Source of the DNA: Circinella minor
Taxonomy: Eukaryota > Mucoromycota > Mucoromycetes > Mucorales > Lichtheimiaceae
Direction of reading: 5' to 3'
NCBI GenBank assembly: GCA_016758965.1
Contig: JAEPRB010000180.1
Span: forward strand, 19,638-83,637
Length of the DNA: 64,000 nucleotides
Each line of letters starts with the position of its first letter. Within the stretch, counting starts at the first letter, position 1. This document shows positions 37,701 through 48,712 of the stretch, one piece after another. Position numbers and translations under genes: made by a program. Under the pieces are notes generated by a model that was not told the DNA's origin, did not search any database, and was given only the letters and a program-made list of their open reading frames with translations.

Positions 37701-40181
37701 TCATACATTTGGGTAACTTTCTCCCAGGTATCATCTTGAATAGTATCAGTGATGACTTGAATAAGAAGATCGTTTAAAGGGGAATTCCAAAAGCTTTCGA
37801 AATAAGATTTTAATGTATTAACGGTATGTCGCCATCCAAAAAAATCTGATTTGGGGTCCATACTATTTTGAGTACTTAGTTGTTCGCGCATTAGATCTTC
37901 AACAGGAGGTGACGCTGGCGGCGGCCATGTTGGATCTGGAGACATATTATAAGCAGCAGAGGGTCGTGGACTGTGGTATGGTGATGATCGACGACTGCTA
38001 GAATGTGGTTCTTTTAGGTTGGTAATAGATAGTATGGATAAAACCATACCAATTGTGCTGACATAGACGGATCGTTGATTATTGTTATCGTGCCAATCTG
38101 GTAAGAAAGTTTGTAGACTGGTAGCTGTCAATTTTTCTTGCACGAAATTTAATAATAAGGATACAGAAGAGGATGATTGTCGAAGATCATCCTCGGATGC
38201 ATTTATGAACCAGTCCGTGGCTATAATTATCATATAATTTTAATGTTACTATCACTCTATCTTCTGTTTTATATCTTTTTTCTATATATATTGACTTACC
38301 ACTCTCTGATAAAACATACAATACAATGGAATAAGCGGGTTCTAACTGTGTGTCTGGCTCTTGCCAATAGCGCTAAATAGTAAATTAAAGAAAATCATTT
38401 AGTAAAACTATTAATAAATTAAGACTCCAATATTTAGTTGCATACACTGAATAAAATTAATTACTTACAGGCAGAAATTTTTCAATTATCAGCTTTCCAA
38501 TTGCTGCTTTTGATGCTGGATCCAGTTTCGATGTAAAAGTATTTGGCATTAATGACCGGCACAATGCTTCCACAACGCAATAACGTGCGACAAGTACTGG
38601 AATTGAATCCATATTATTATTGTTGATATCATCTTCATTTTCCTCATCATGATGAAGGAAAATATTATGTTGAGGTATAATAAAATAACGATCCCATTCT
38701 GTCCCAACAAGTGGAATGATATTCCCATTGGATAATTTGTCTAATAAATCCAAAATGCTGGATTGGATATGATCAAATTCTTCTTCATGACGTGATTGGG
38801 GACGTTCCAAACTTGTGGTTATTAAAGAAGAAGATGCAGATGAAAAAGCATCCACTAGGGTATATACCAATGCATGGAATGCAGCAAAGGAAGACGGCAA
38901 AAAATTTGGGTTGCCCATGCAAGGTGCTAACATTAATTTTAATGTAGCAACGAGGCGCATTTTAAGTTTAAGTTGGCCCAACTTTAAAAGTCTACAACAA
39001 AATATAATATGCTCAAAATTGTCCTAATAAAACAAGTAGCAGTATCCGGTTATCATTTAATCAGTAACTTTATAGAGTCAGATAGTAATGATGATAATAG
39101 TTGCCAATTTAGCCGATTAAAAAAACTTACAATTGGGTCCAGATGTTTAAAACGTTCACGTATATAATCGAAAATATCTAAGGCCTGCTGACAATCATTT
39201 ACTATTATTTAAAATTTAAAAACTATTAAGTCAAATAGCTTCTAGAATATTTTTTGACACCCCACAAATCACATGTTATACGCGCGTTATAAGTTCTTTT
39301 CTTTCTCTTTTGAAATCTTATAATGATCACTTACAATTGACTGGTGATTGACTAAACGGAACGGATAAAACACCCAGAATATCACTAGCAAAAGGTAACT
39401 GAGTTGCCAATTTATGTCGTTCCACAACTTCCAGAATTGAACTCATGATAGCGGCTATTCGGGTTTGGTCGGTCCGCACATCTTCATTCACCATATCACC
39501 ATTGCTACCACCACCCATCATTAAATCAGCTCTAGAATATCGCATAAATAAATTTCTTCGACTATTTCCGTTAGATCCTCCAGCTGTATCCTGATGGTGA
39601 TGGTGATTGTCATTGGTCATTGAATTGTTGTTATTGCTATGTGGATCCATTGTATTATGGTGCATTCCATTTGCAAAACTTGCTTGACGATGTCTTCCAT
39701 GTGGCCGCAGCAAGATTTTTTCTAAATCACGTTCCAGCCGTACAATATCCTGTTGTGCTGTTGTAGTAGTAGCATAAATTCCACCTCTTGCTCGTAAATA
39801 CTGTCGATGATGATATCCTCCACCGTTGAAACCGTTGCTACCATTGGGCGTGTAATTCGGAGTTGTTGCTGTCGTGATACTTGGAGTAATACTTGTTGGT
39901 TGTGTTGTTGAAAAACTGTTCGCGCTACTACTAACGTTACTACTTGTACTTGGTTGGTTTCGTAAAAATAGATTGTGTCCACGACCTAAACGGACAGCGA
40001 CAGCCGCAGCCGTGGCGGTAGCTGGCATAGAAGGTCGACTAGCATCGCCTTTTTTCGGTTGCTGTTGATTGTTATTATTTCTATGATGAAGCGATGTATT
40101 TCGTAACGGTGGTAATAATTTTGGTTGAGATACGAAAACGGATGGGGATGAATGACCATTGCCGTTACGCTCGTTCGACAT
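31711..40181 (-). CDS. Giant helical-repeat protein resembling UNC80 (cation channel complex subunit)
   Basis: Six exons (40181-39335, 39201-39131, 38981-38469, 38372-38300, 38220-36228, 36145-31711) give 2,643 residues. The first 220 are low complexity, rich in Asn, Ser, Thr and His. Next come long alpha-helical HEAT-like segments, for example FSRLVYPLWERFIDDRNPRA, SSDPFRRLRAVEKQAALAGY, RELLEIFLRDDPALFLRPFL and FVKLFLTIIAYDPGSLRAEQ. The last 500 residues are interspersed with Ser/Asn/Gly runs and a Gln run. Length, helical composition and several motifs recall UNC80, the scaffold of the NALCN channel, which has relatives in fungi where CCH1-MID1 is the related channel. I assign this from general resemblance, not a decisive motif. 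Other giant HEAT proteins (Furry, Dop1, Mon2) are alternatives. No membrane segment is evident. Exon 3 starts at the acceptor cttttaaag. Confidence 0.8.
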
Positions 40182-41261
40182 CTCAGGCGTTTTCGTTTTT
40201 TATTTTTACGTGTTGATTCAAACTATATATATAAAAACTTCACAATTGTTTTTAAATTAATAAACAGCAGTAAAGGGTCCGGGATATTTTATTACTTGTT
40301 ACAACTACCTCTATTCTTCTTTACTCCAAAAAAATATATATACAGCAATGATAATAAAAAGAAAGAGAGATCAGTAAAGTGTTCAAAAATGAAAAAGTTC
40401 GAGCTTGATTTTATTTTTATAACTAAATGAGTCGAATTACCCTTTTGTACTCCCACTCCGCACAAATGTACCGATTTGGTTGCAAAGGCGGATAGAATAA
40501 ATAAGAAACGCCCATATTACCTTGAGGGGCTTCTTCCTTATTATTACCCGCAGAAATAATAATGTGACAGGAACTATCTCAATTTTTTTTAGATGAGCAT
40601 AAAAAATGAAGCAGAAGTATTTTGGTTTTGTTCAGTCGAACGGGTGAAGGTCATATCACGTATTAGATTGTTGAGCTAGTAATTGCGTCAATCATTGTTT
40701 GAAAGACGACTCAATTACTATTATCCTAGCTCAATAATGTATAAAAACTATTGTGCATAATATTAAGACAGTATATAATAACTTTACGATAACGTACACT
40801 CATTGAAAGAGAGTTCACTGAACATAAGCATTGTCAAAATACTATATAGTATCATCGGAAAGATTATCTGTAGTTACATGGCAACAGCAAAAGAACGATC
40901 CTTTTACTTTCTTGTATACTAACAACAATGTAAGATGCTAGATGGAAGATCATTATATAAATTAAGATAGAAGTGTATGTGTTTCCTTTATATATTATTA
41001 GATAACTCGTGGCTGTTGACTTACAAACAAAATGGGATCTTTATATTTTTTCTAAAAGATCATGCATTTTGCTGGATTTCCAAATTTGGCACATCACTGA
41101 CCAAAAAAAAAAATCGAGCTTGCAAAAAATAATAAAATAGCGAGACCCTAAAAATGCCGTGAACGTAATGGAGTGAACGCAATCTTCTGTCCTGCCGCGA
41201 ACTTAAGGTACAAACGCGAATTTCTTGTTTTACTTTATTACTTTTTTAAAAAACAATAACA
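40182..41261. promoter_or_regulatory. Divergent promoter region, UNC80-like and PRE9
   Basis: A 1,080 bp spacer between divergent starts holds both promoters. It is AT-rich with short CA/GT-rich patches. I looked for a yeast-type proteasome control element (GGTGGCAAA) on both strands here and did not see one. No gene is visible. Confidence 0.45.
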
Positions 41262-42331
41262 ATGGCTCGAAGATACGATTCACGGACTACCATCTTTTCG
41301 CCCGAAGGTAAAATAATCAATTGGCAGCCATTGAATTAGTTTTGGATCCAATATTTAATGAATTTGTACTCGTTGTATTTTTTTATGTTTAACAATAATC
41401 ATTTATTAATATACACGTAATATCCATTCGTACATATATTTTATTAGGGCGTTTATACCAAGTCGAATATGCCATGGAAGCCATTTCGCATGCCGGTATT
41501 GCATTAGGTGTACTCGCTAAAGATGGTATTGTAATTGCAGCCGAAAAGAAGGTGACTTCAAAATTATTGGAACAATCTGCATCTGCTGAAAAGATCTATA
41601 AGCTTAACGAGTAAGTTTTCCATCGACGCGCCAGCAACTAGCATTGAAAACGGAAATAGTAAAACTAAATCATTATTGTTACTGTTATTTTAGCCGCATG
41701 ATTTGTGGTGTAGCTGGTATGACAGCCGACGCAAATATTTTAATCAATTGGGCTCGATCAAGTGCACAACGATACCTTTTCACTTATAACGAAGAAATGC
41801 CTGTTGAACAATTGGTTCAACGTTTGTGTGATTTGAAACAAGGTTATACACAGTATGGTGGTTTGCGTCCATTCGGTGTATCATTTATTTTTGCTGGCTA
41901 TGATGATCATTATGGGTTCCAATTGTATCATTCGGATCCTTCTGGAAATTATGGTGGATGGAAAGCAACATGTATCGGTGCTAACAATGCAACTGCACAA
42001 AGTATTTTGAAACAAGACCATAAAGAAGATATGTCCGTAGAAGATGCAAAGGCTTTAGCTATCAAAGTATTGAGTAAAACTATGGATAGTACTACTCTTA
42101 ATAGTGAAAAATGTAAGATAACTTTTTATTGTCAAGTTGGATAGCAAAGGAAGACAAAAGGAATGCTTATTAATGGATACTATATGATTATTTGGTTTTT
42201 TTATAGTGGAATTTGCTACTATTCGTATGGTCAATGATAAATTGAAATATGATCTTTACAAACCAGAGGAAATTGATGCTTTGTTGAAGGAACAAAATGT
42301 TGGAAGTGATGCAATGGAAGAAGGTCAATAA
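41262..42331 (+). CDS. PRE9: 20S proteasome subunit alpha (PRE9/PSMA4 type)
   Basis: Four exons (41262-41307, 41448-41610, 41694-42112, 42207-42331) give 250 residues, the usual size. The N-terminus contains the proteasome alpha signature ([26 protein letters not shown]), which identifies this particular alpha ring subunit. Other conserved blocks are [39 protein letters not shown] and [12 protein letters not shown]. Alpha subunits form the outer rings of the 20S core and gate substrate entry; they have no catalytic Thr. This subunit is the non-essential alpha3 in yeast. The C-terminal Lys/Glu tail typical of animal PSMA4 is reduced to MEEGQ. The 3' end faces TMEM19, 215 bp away. Confidence 0.97.
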
Positions 42332-42546
42332 ACTTTATAATATGTTACAATATCAAATCACTTTTTTTTTTGTTTATACACATATATCTCAATTAAAAAA
42401 AATATAAACAAACACCCAACACATTTACGCACGTAAAATGAAACGAAGAGTTGTAAAAAAGAAGAAGAGAATAACTTTTATATAGGTGATATTATCAATG
42501 TTGGATAGATTATTTAAATATATATATATATTTATTAGTTAATTAA

Positions 42547-43808
42547 TTAATGAAGATAATAAGCAGTAACACCACAAATAGTAGATGTAAGGACGGATGA
42601 AACAAAATTCACCTAAAATACAATATGAATCAGGTTAAAAAAAAAAGGACATAATTCTTTTTGTTTTCTGTTTACTTCTTGTTTTTCATTACCTGATGAT
42701 TATCCAAAATATTCCAACCGCTGATACGAGTAGCATCTTTATCATCTTCCACGACCATTTTTCGTTTATCGGAATATAATGTTCGTTGAACAGTGGCACC
42801 GAGAATAGAATCAATCTATAGAAATTATAATAGTTATTATTATAAACACCTAAATCATCCATTTTTTATGCCGATGTTAATAATGAATAAATACAATAGG
42901 TTACCAGTGAGCCTCCCAAACCAGCTAATCCACCTAAAGCAACAATTTCCCATGGTAATCCATGACATGGTTGTTGTATTGCGAGAGCAATAGCACCTGC
43001 TAATCCAACAGTTGCACCACCACCGATAGATGCAGCAAGGCCTAATGGTGAGACACCACCATTTGTACCTGGAGGTACTTTTTTAAATTTGATAATAGAA
43101 ATTGGCCAAGATCGATTTAAAATACCTAATTCACTTGCCCACTATATACAACTATTAGATCTAATTCATATCTTCAACCACATAAACAATACTCTTCATA
43201 ATATAAACTTGCCGTATCACCTGCGCAGCATGCATAATGGCTAAGAAAAATATATAAAAAAAAATTAGAAATGTAAATTCCTTTTTTATATCTTTGGAAG
43301 GGATAAAAGATTGAAGCCTACCCCATATATGCCCAAAAGAGAACCACACTATATCGATTTTCATTAAAACATGATAATTCTCTTTCATAAAAGACTTGGA
43401 ATAGTGTAACAATAATACCGCCTGTTAAACCATTACACGCGACTTGCATCAAAGTTCTCTCACTTGATTTATCGTAATCGGTTTCTAATAATCGTTTTCG
43501 ATCTGCTTTAAACTAAGAATATTTATACATTACACCGAGAATCAAAAGAGTCGTTTCAGTTCGCCCTTTCCCTCAATGTAAACTTCACATTAGTATCATT
43601 ATAATTATTATTATCTTACCTTTGTTAATTTTGAACTGGCAAGAAAGAAGGTTAAAAGTACAACTGAAAAGTAAGCATAAGAAGAACTAAATGTAGCCAT
43701 TCCAAGAACAAATGCACCGGCAGCACCACTGGAAGATAATGATTTCTTGCGTCGAGAATGAATCACCATCAAGACAGATAGTGATAAAGCAAATATAAAA
43801 TTTGACAT
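42547..43808 (-). CDS. TMEM19: TMEM19/DUF92 family multi-pass membrane protein
   Basis: Six exons (43808-43620, 43512-43322, 43240-43213, 43141-42905, 42815-42693, 42612-42547) give 277 residues. Family landmarks are all present: the early LLTFFLASSKLTK block, ACNGLTGGIIVTLF, AGDTWASELGIL, KVPPGTNGGVSPLGL and the near-terminal WNILDNHQVNFVSS. Several hydrophobic helices run through the protein. TMEM19 relatives include plant VTE6 (phytyl-phosphate kinase), so a role in isoprenoid-phosphate metabolism has been suggested for DUF92, but the substrate here is unknown. The intron after GAT ACG starts with GC instead of GT (GCAAGT), which is the only junction that keeps the family motif AGDTWASE. 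It is followed by an RS-rich gene on the same strand, 258 bp upstream. Confidence 0.92.
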
Positions 43809-44066
43809 GGTTTTTCTTTGTTCTTATTAAGGTACGAAAAAAAAAGAGAGAGAGAAGAGAGACTGAGAAATTAATTTAAAATAGGAGAAGAAATGATTGC
43901 TATTCATTATCCATGATAACTATCTCGTTTTCTTTTCTAATATATTGCTTTTCTCGAGATGTAAATGAGAAACAATTTATTCTGTTACTTAGTTACTTTA
44001 TTTTATAAACATTTATTTGAGTCATTGTTATATTATTAAATAAAAGAAAAAAGAAGCGAGTTTGCA

Positions 44067-45174
44067 TTAAAATGCAGAGTTTAAGAATTGTAACAAATTA
44101 GAACGGTTTTGATCACGTAACTTGTCATCTGATGATTTATGCACCTTGAGTTTGATCTAAATGATAATAATAATGGTCAATGACTTTTTCTTCCTATAAA
44201 GTAATCTAAAATCCTGTTTCTTTCTTTTTTTCTTATATGTATTACCTTTTTACCAGTGATCGCGCTTCGTCTTTTAGCATCATCACTATTATTATCATCA
44301 TCACTACTGTATCTTCGACTTTTTCGATGCTTTTTCTAAAAATATAAAAATGATTGTTAATATTTTGTATCAGTTAGTTTCGTTTATAAAAAAAATAATG
44401 ATAGATGAATGTAAGTTCACTTACACTTTTTTTATGTTTTTTGCTGCTGCTACTACTATTGCTACTTTTATGTTGTTTCTTGGACTTCCGTCGTCGTCTC
44501 TTTTCATCTATTAATATAAGATGAGTTTCACATGCTCAAATATATATATGCTATAATTATATATGTATGAAGGTACTCGTCAATCTATTGTTACCTTCTG
44601 ATTCTGAAGCTGAACTACTCCCGTCTTCTGACGAAGAAGAAGCAGAAGGACTTGGAGAACGGCGACGACTACTAGTATGATGTTGATGACGACTACGAGA
44701 TGGTGATTTTGAACGTCGATCTTATTATTCACCACATACAAAAGTGGTTTTTGTTGTTGTTGGGTTGTTTTTTACCGTCGTCCGTCATCCAATATCATAT
44801 AAAAATGTTAAGGTCCATTTGGGAAAAAAAAGAAAAATCGTATAAGGAAATGCCATTCTATAATACTTTAATCTTCACAGGACAAGAGAAAAAAGAAACT
44901 AAAAGAGAGCAAATAGCAGTTTAAAAAGGCATGACATACCACTTTTTCTTTTAGAAGTATATCTATCCAGACTATCATGACGTCGATGAGAATCGGAACG
45001 GTCGGATCGTGGACGTGGCGAACGACTACGACTTCTTTTACGATGCTCACTTTTTGAAGAACGTTCTAAATGCATTACATAGACATATATGTGAGTATCA
45101 TACTTTTTAGTTATTGTTGTTGTTAGAATGTTTATTTAAAAATTCGTATTGTGTGTACCTCTGCGATCGCCCAT
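44067..45174 (-). CDS. Small arginine/serine-rich nuclear protein
   Basis: Six exons (45174-45159, 45065-44940, 44720-44595, 44507-44425, 44335-44246, 44156-44067) give 176 residues. The body is basic and Ser-rich (SEHRKRSRSRSPRPRSDRSD, then SRRRSPSPSASSSSEDGSS, then KKHKKSKKHRKSRRYSSDDD), with acidic Ser clusters that are likely phosphorylation sites. No RRM or zinc finger is seen. The last 30 residues (IKLKVHKSSDDKLRDQNRSN, LLQFLNSAF) are not low complexity and look like a short conserved interaction motif. Proteins of this kind usually sit in the spliceosome or with mRNA processing factors, which is inference from composition. The first exon codes for only five residues (MGDRR). It is divergent from the GH5 gene, 785 bp away. 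Confidence 0.75.
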
Positions 45175-45959
45175 TATATGTTTCGGTAGAATCAAGCAAG
45201 TTTTAGTTGTCAAGGAAAACTGAGTTATAAGCTTTATTTAAGACCTAAAAATTTGCTGCTTGCTTTTTATTATTGTTTCCTTGCATGTTTTACAGTGATA
45301 TAATTTAGTACATTCTAGTAACACAGAAAAGTCTAGGAATTATATGGCAACATTATCCATTATCAAATAAATCATAATGTTGTAACTTTTGATTTCGGTA
45401 AATAGAGTAAATCGCTTATATTTCGGTCATACAATAATACAACATACTTCACTTTTACGACCACGAAACAACCATCATTAATATCTTTGTATATTGATAA
45501 ATTTCGAGTACTTGCTTTCCAACTGTGCCCCGGAAATTTATTATTATTAGTTAGCTATAATATATCAACTGCATATACTAAATCCAACACTTACTTGATT
45601 GATAAGAATATTCATGCTCACGTGTTGAATACAATGTATCGATTATATTTGGTTCAACTGGTGTATTCCATACCCAAAGTCAAAAAAAAATACATGGTTC
45701 TTTTTCCCTCTTGATAAATATAACTGTATATTATATCCAACATGTGACATAATTATAACCGGTTCAATTCTAGATGTGAAAGAAGGGGTTAGGGTTGTTA
45801 GATGGTACCACCTATCAAAAAAAAAAATGAACACATTTAAAATAAAAACCAAGCTCCGTTAGAGCTGATACTACTCAATCTGTACCTTTTTTTTTATATA
45901 TTTCCTTTGCTCTTGATATATTTCCTACCTCATACCTACATCCTGACGCTCACATAACT
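45175..45959. promoter_or_regulatory. Divergent promoter region, RS-rich gene and GH5 gene
   Basis: Promoters of both genes must lie in this 785 bp AT-rich spacer. A CT-rich leader with CCTACCTCATACCTACATCC occurs about 30-50 nt before the GH5 ATG. No gene or repeat is seen. Confidence 0.45.
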
Positions 45960-48712
45960 ATGGTTACTGCTCACCTTGAGGAACCACTAGAAACAACTTC
46001 ACCGTTGGATACACCTACAAAAAGAACAATAACATATCCAACGGAACCAGTAACACCAACTACAACAACAGGAGGAGCTCACGAATGGACTAATAGTAGT
46101 ATAACTCATGATGCTGAATGGTTTACAGATGAACACGGTCGAAAACTTTTACTACGTGGGGTGAATTTATGTGGGTCATCCAAATTACCTACAAGTCCTT
46201 ACGAAGGATCCACTCATTTATACGATGAAAAGCTATTTTGGGATCATCGTAATGTCAGTTTTGTTGGAAGACCTTTCCCCCTCAGTGACGCGCCAAATCA
46301 TTTTGCGCGTTTGCGCGCTTGGGGATTAACTTTAGTTCGACTATTGATCCCTTGGGAAAGTATAGAACATAAAGGTCCCGGTGAATATGATGAAGAATAT
46401 ATCGATTATTTGCGTGAGCTTATTAAAATGATGCCTGCTTATGGTATCAAATGTTTTATTGATCCACATCAAGATACGGTAAATGATAAAATTTCATGCA
46501 CTGTTAAACTAAAAGGGTAATATATAATATATAAAGACTAATCATGAAAATTTCATTTATAGTGGTCCCGATTTTCTGGCGGATCTGGTGCCCCTGGATG
46601 GACTTTTGAAGTGGCTGGTATGGATATGAAAGCGTTTAAAGAAACAGGTGCTGCTTATGTTCATAATACCAATGCTGTTCCAGGGGATCCATTACCAATG
46701 GTAACATACTTATATACTTGTATTATGAAGGAACTACATGAATCCACATATACTAACTTCTATCATAATATATCACTACTCTTATAAGGTCTGGCCCACC
46801 AATTATACTAAATTAGCAAGCTGTACAATGTTCACTTTATTTTTCGCAGGCGATACTTTTGCTCCTAAACATACCTATAAAGGACAGTCCATCCAACAAT
46901 TCTTGTCCAATCATTTTATTGGAGCCTTTCAATATTTAGCATCACGTCTCGATGATTTAGAAGCTGTCATTGGATTTGAGGCATTAAATGAACCTCACCA
47001 TGGATATATCGGACTCGATACCTTGAAAGCATTTGATCCTATTGTAAATCTTATTTTTGGTGATGCACCTACACCACTACAATGCTTTGCATTAGGTGAT
47101 GGTATTCCACAAAAAGTTGATGTTTATGTAAAGTCGTGGCCTATTCCAACAAGAAAATCACATACTCGATGGATTAATCAAAACAAACAGAAAGCATGGT
47201 CTGAAGGTTGTATTTGGCGACAACATGGTGTTTGGGATATCAACCAAAAAGGAAAACCTATTCTCAAGAATTCGTCATATTTTTCAGCGAATCCAGAAAC
47301 GGGCAAAAAGGTTGAGTTCTATAGGGATTTCTATGTTCCCTTTGTGAATCGATATGCCAAAGCAATTCAAAAGGTTAAACATGAATGGTTTTGTTTCGTG
47401 GAACCTATGGCTAATGAACCTTCACCAGTTTATTCGGATAAGGATCATCACCATAACGTGATCTTTGCGCCTCACTGGTATGATTTGAATTGCGTTTTCT
47501 ATAAGAAATTTGATGCTCGTGTTACTCATGATGTTCAATCATTACAAAATGTAAGTTAAAAAGAAAACAGAAAAACATAAAAATATATTTTTCAAGCGTA
47601 GCATGTAGGCAAACAAGATGATAGCTTAATAATGTTAATTTTTTCCTTTCTCTCTTTTGTTCGAATAGGGTGGTAATGTGATTAGTGCTACTTATTTTGG
47701 TCGCAATGGAGCAAAAAAGAATTATCGTGGACAAATCAAGAATATCAAAAAGAGTGGTCTCGAGAACATGGGTAAAAAACCATGTGTATTTGGGGAAGTA
47801 GGTATTCCAATGGATTTAAACCAGAGGAAAGCATTTTCTACTGGAGATTACACAAATCATATCCATTTTATGGATGCCGTGATTCATGCGTTAGAAACAA
47901 ATCTTGTTAATTTCACGTAAAGCAAATTTCTTTTATTACTGTACCGGTACCATGTCAGCAGCGAGGTTATCACGATACTAATTTATAATCTAATCTTGAA
48001 TTTACTTTTGCTTCTAGGTTATGGAATTACGATGTTTGTAATGATGATGAACATGGAGATCATTGGAATGGGGAGAATTTTTCGATTTTTTCTGCCAAAC
48101 AATTAGGCCAGGCACCAATTACAACAGAAACAGTGAATACGACAGAAGATTTGGCATCTTTGGATTCAGATGAGTCACCTACAAAGACAGCAACTGAAGA
48201 TCCAAGTCGGTTACTTGATGGTGGACGTGTATTAAAAGCTGCAATTGTGAGTGTACTTTCAAAAGAAATATTTAGTTCATTATCAAATAACTGACCACGT
48301 TTAAAAAAATTCTTAATAATAGCGACCCTATGCGTCCAAAATAGCAGGTACACCTGAAAAAGCAGAATTCAACATAGATACACTTGAATATATATTTGTC
48401 TTTAAACCTCTTACCAAGATACCAAACCAGACTGACTCTTTCTCGAATAACAAAACCACTACAACTACTGAATTATATATACCCCATTATCATTATGGAT
48501 CCAACAAATCTGGTTTAAAAGTACATGTATCAGAAGGCAATTGGGAATATAACCCAGATGCACAAACGTTATATCACAAGTATGATCTAAATAATAGTGA
48601 TAATAGTGATACAAAGTCTATCAGTATTCGAATTAACAGTAGCAACACCCCCGTGAAAACGAATGGGACAAAGATAAATAGTAGTAGTAATATCAGCTGC
48701 ACCATTATGTAA
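45960..48712 (+). CDS. GH5 family steryl-beta-glucosidase / EGCase-related glycosidase with CaaX end
   Basis: Six exons (45960-46478, 46563-46700, 46789-47550, 47669-47916, 48018-48246, 48323-48712) give 761 residues. The GH5 barrel includes LLLRGVNLCGSSK, FIDPHQDTWSRFSGGSGAPG (joined across intron 1), the acid/base Glu in GFEALNEPHHG and the nucleophile Glu in FGEVGIPMD. This set is typical of fungal EGCase-related proteins (Cryptococcus EGCrP2, yeast Egh1/YIR007W), which hydrolyse ergosteryl-beta-glucoside. A C-terminal beta-sandwich region follows (about 620-720). There is no signal peptide, consistent with a cytosolic or vacuolar enzyme. The protein ends SNISCTIM, a CaaX box that predicts farnesylation and membrane attachment. 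Glucosylceramide rather than steryl glucoside is the alternative substrate. Confidence 0.92.
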
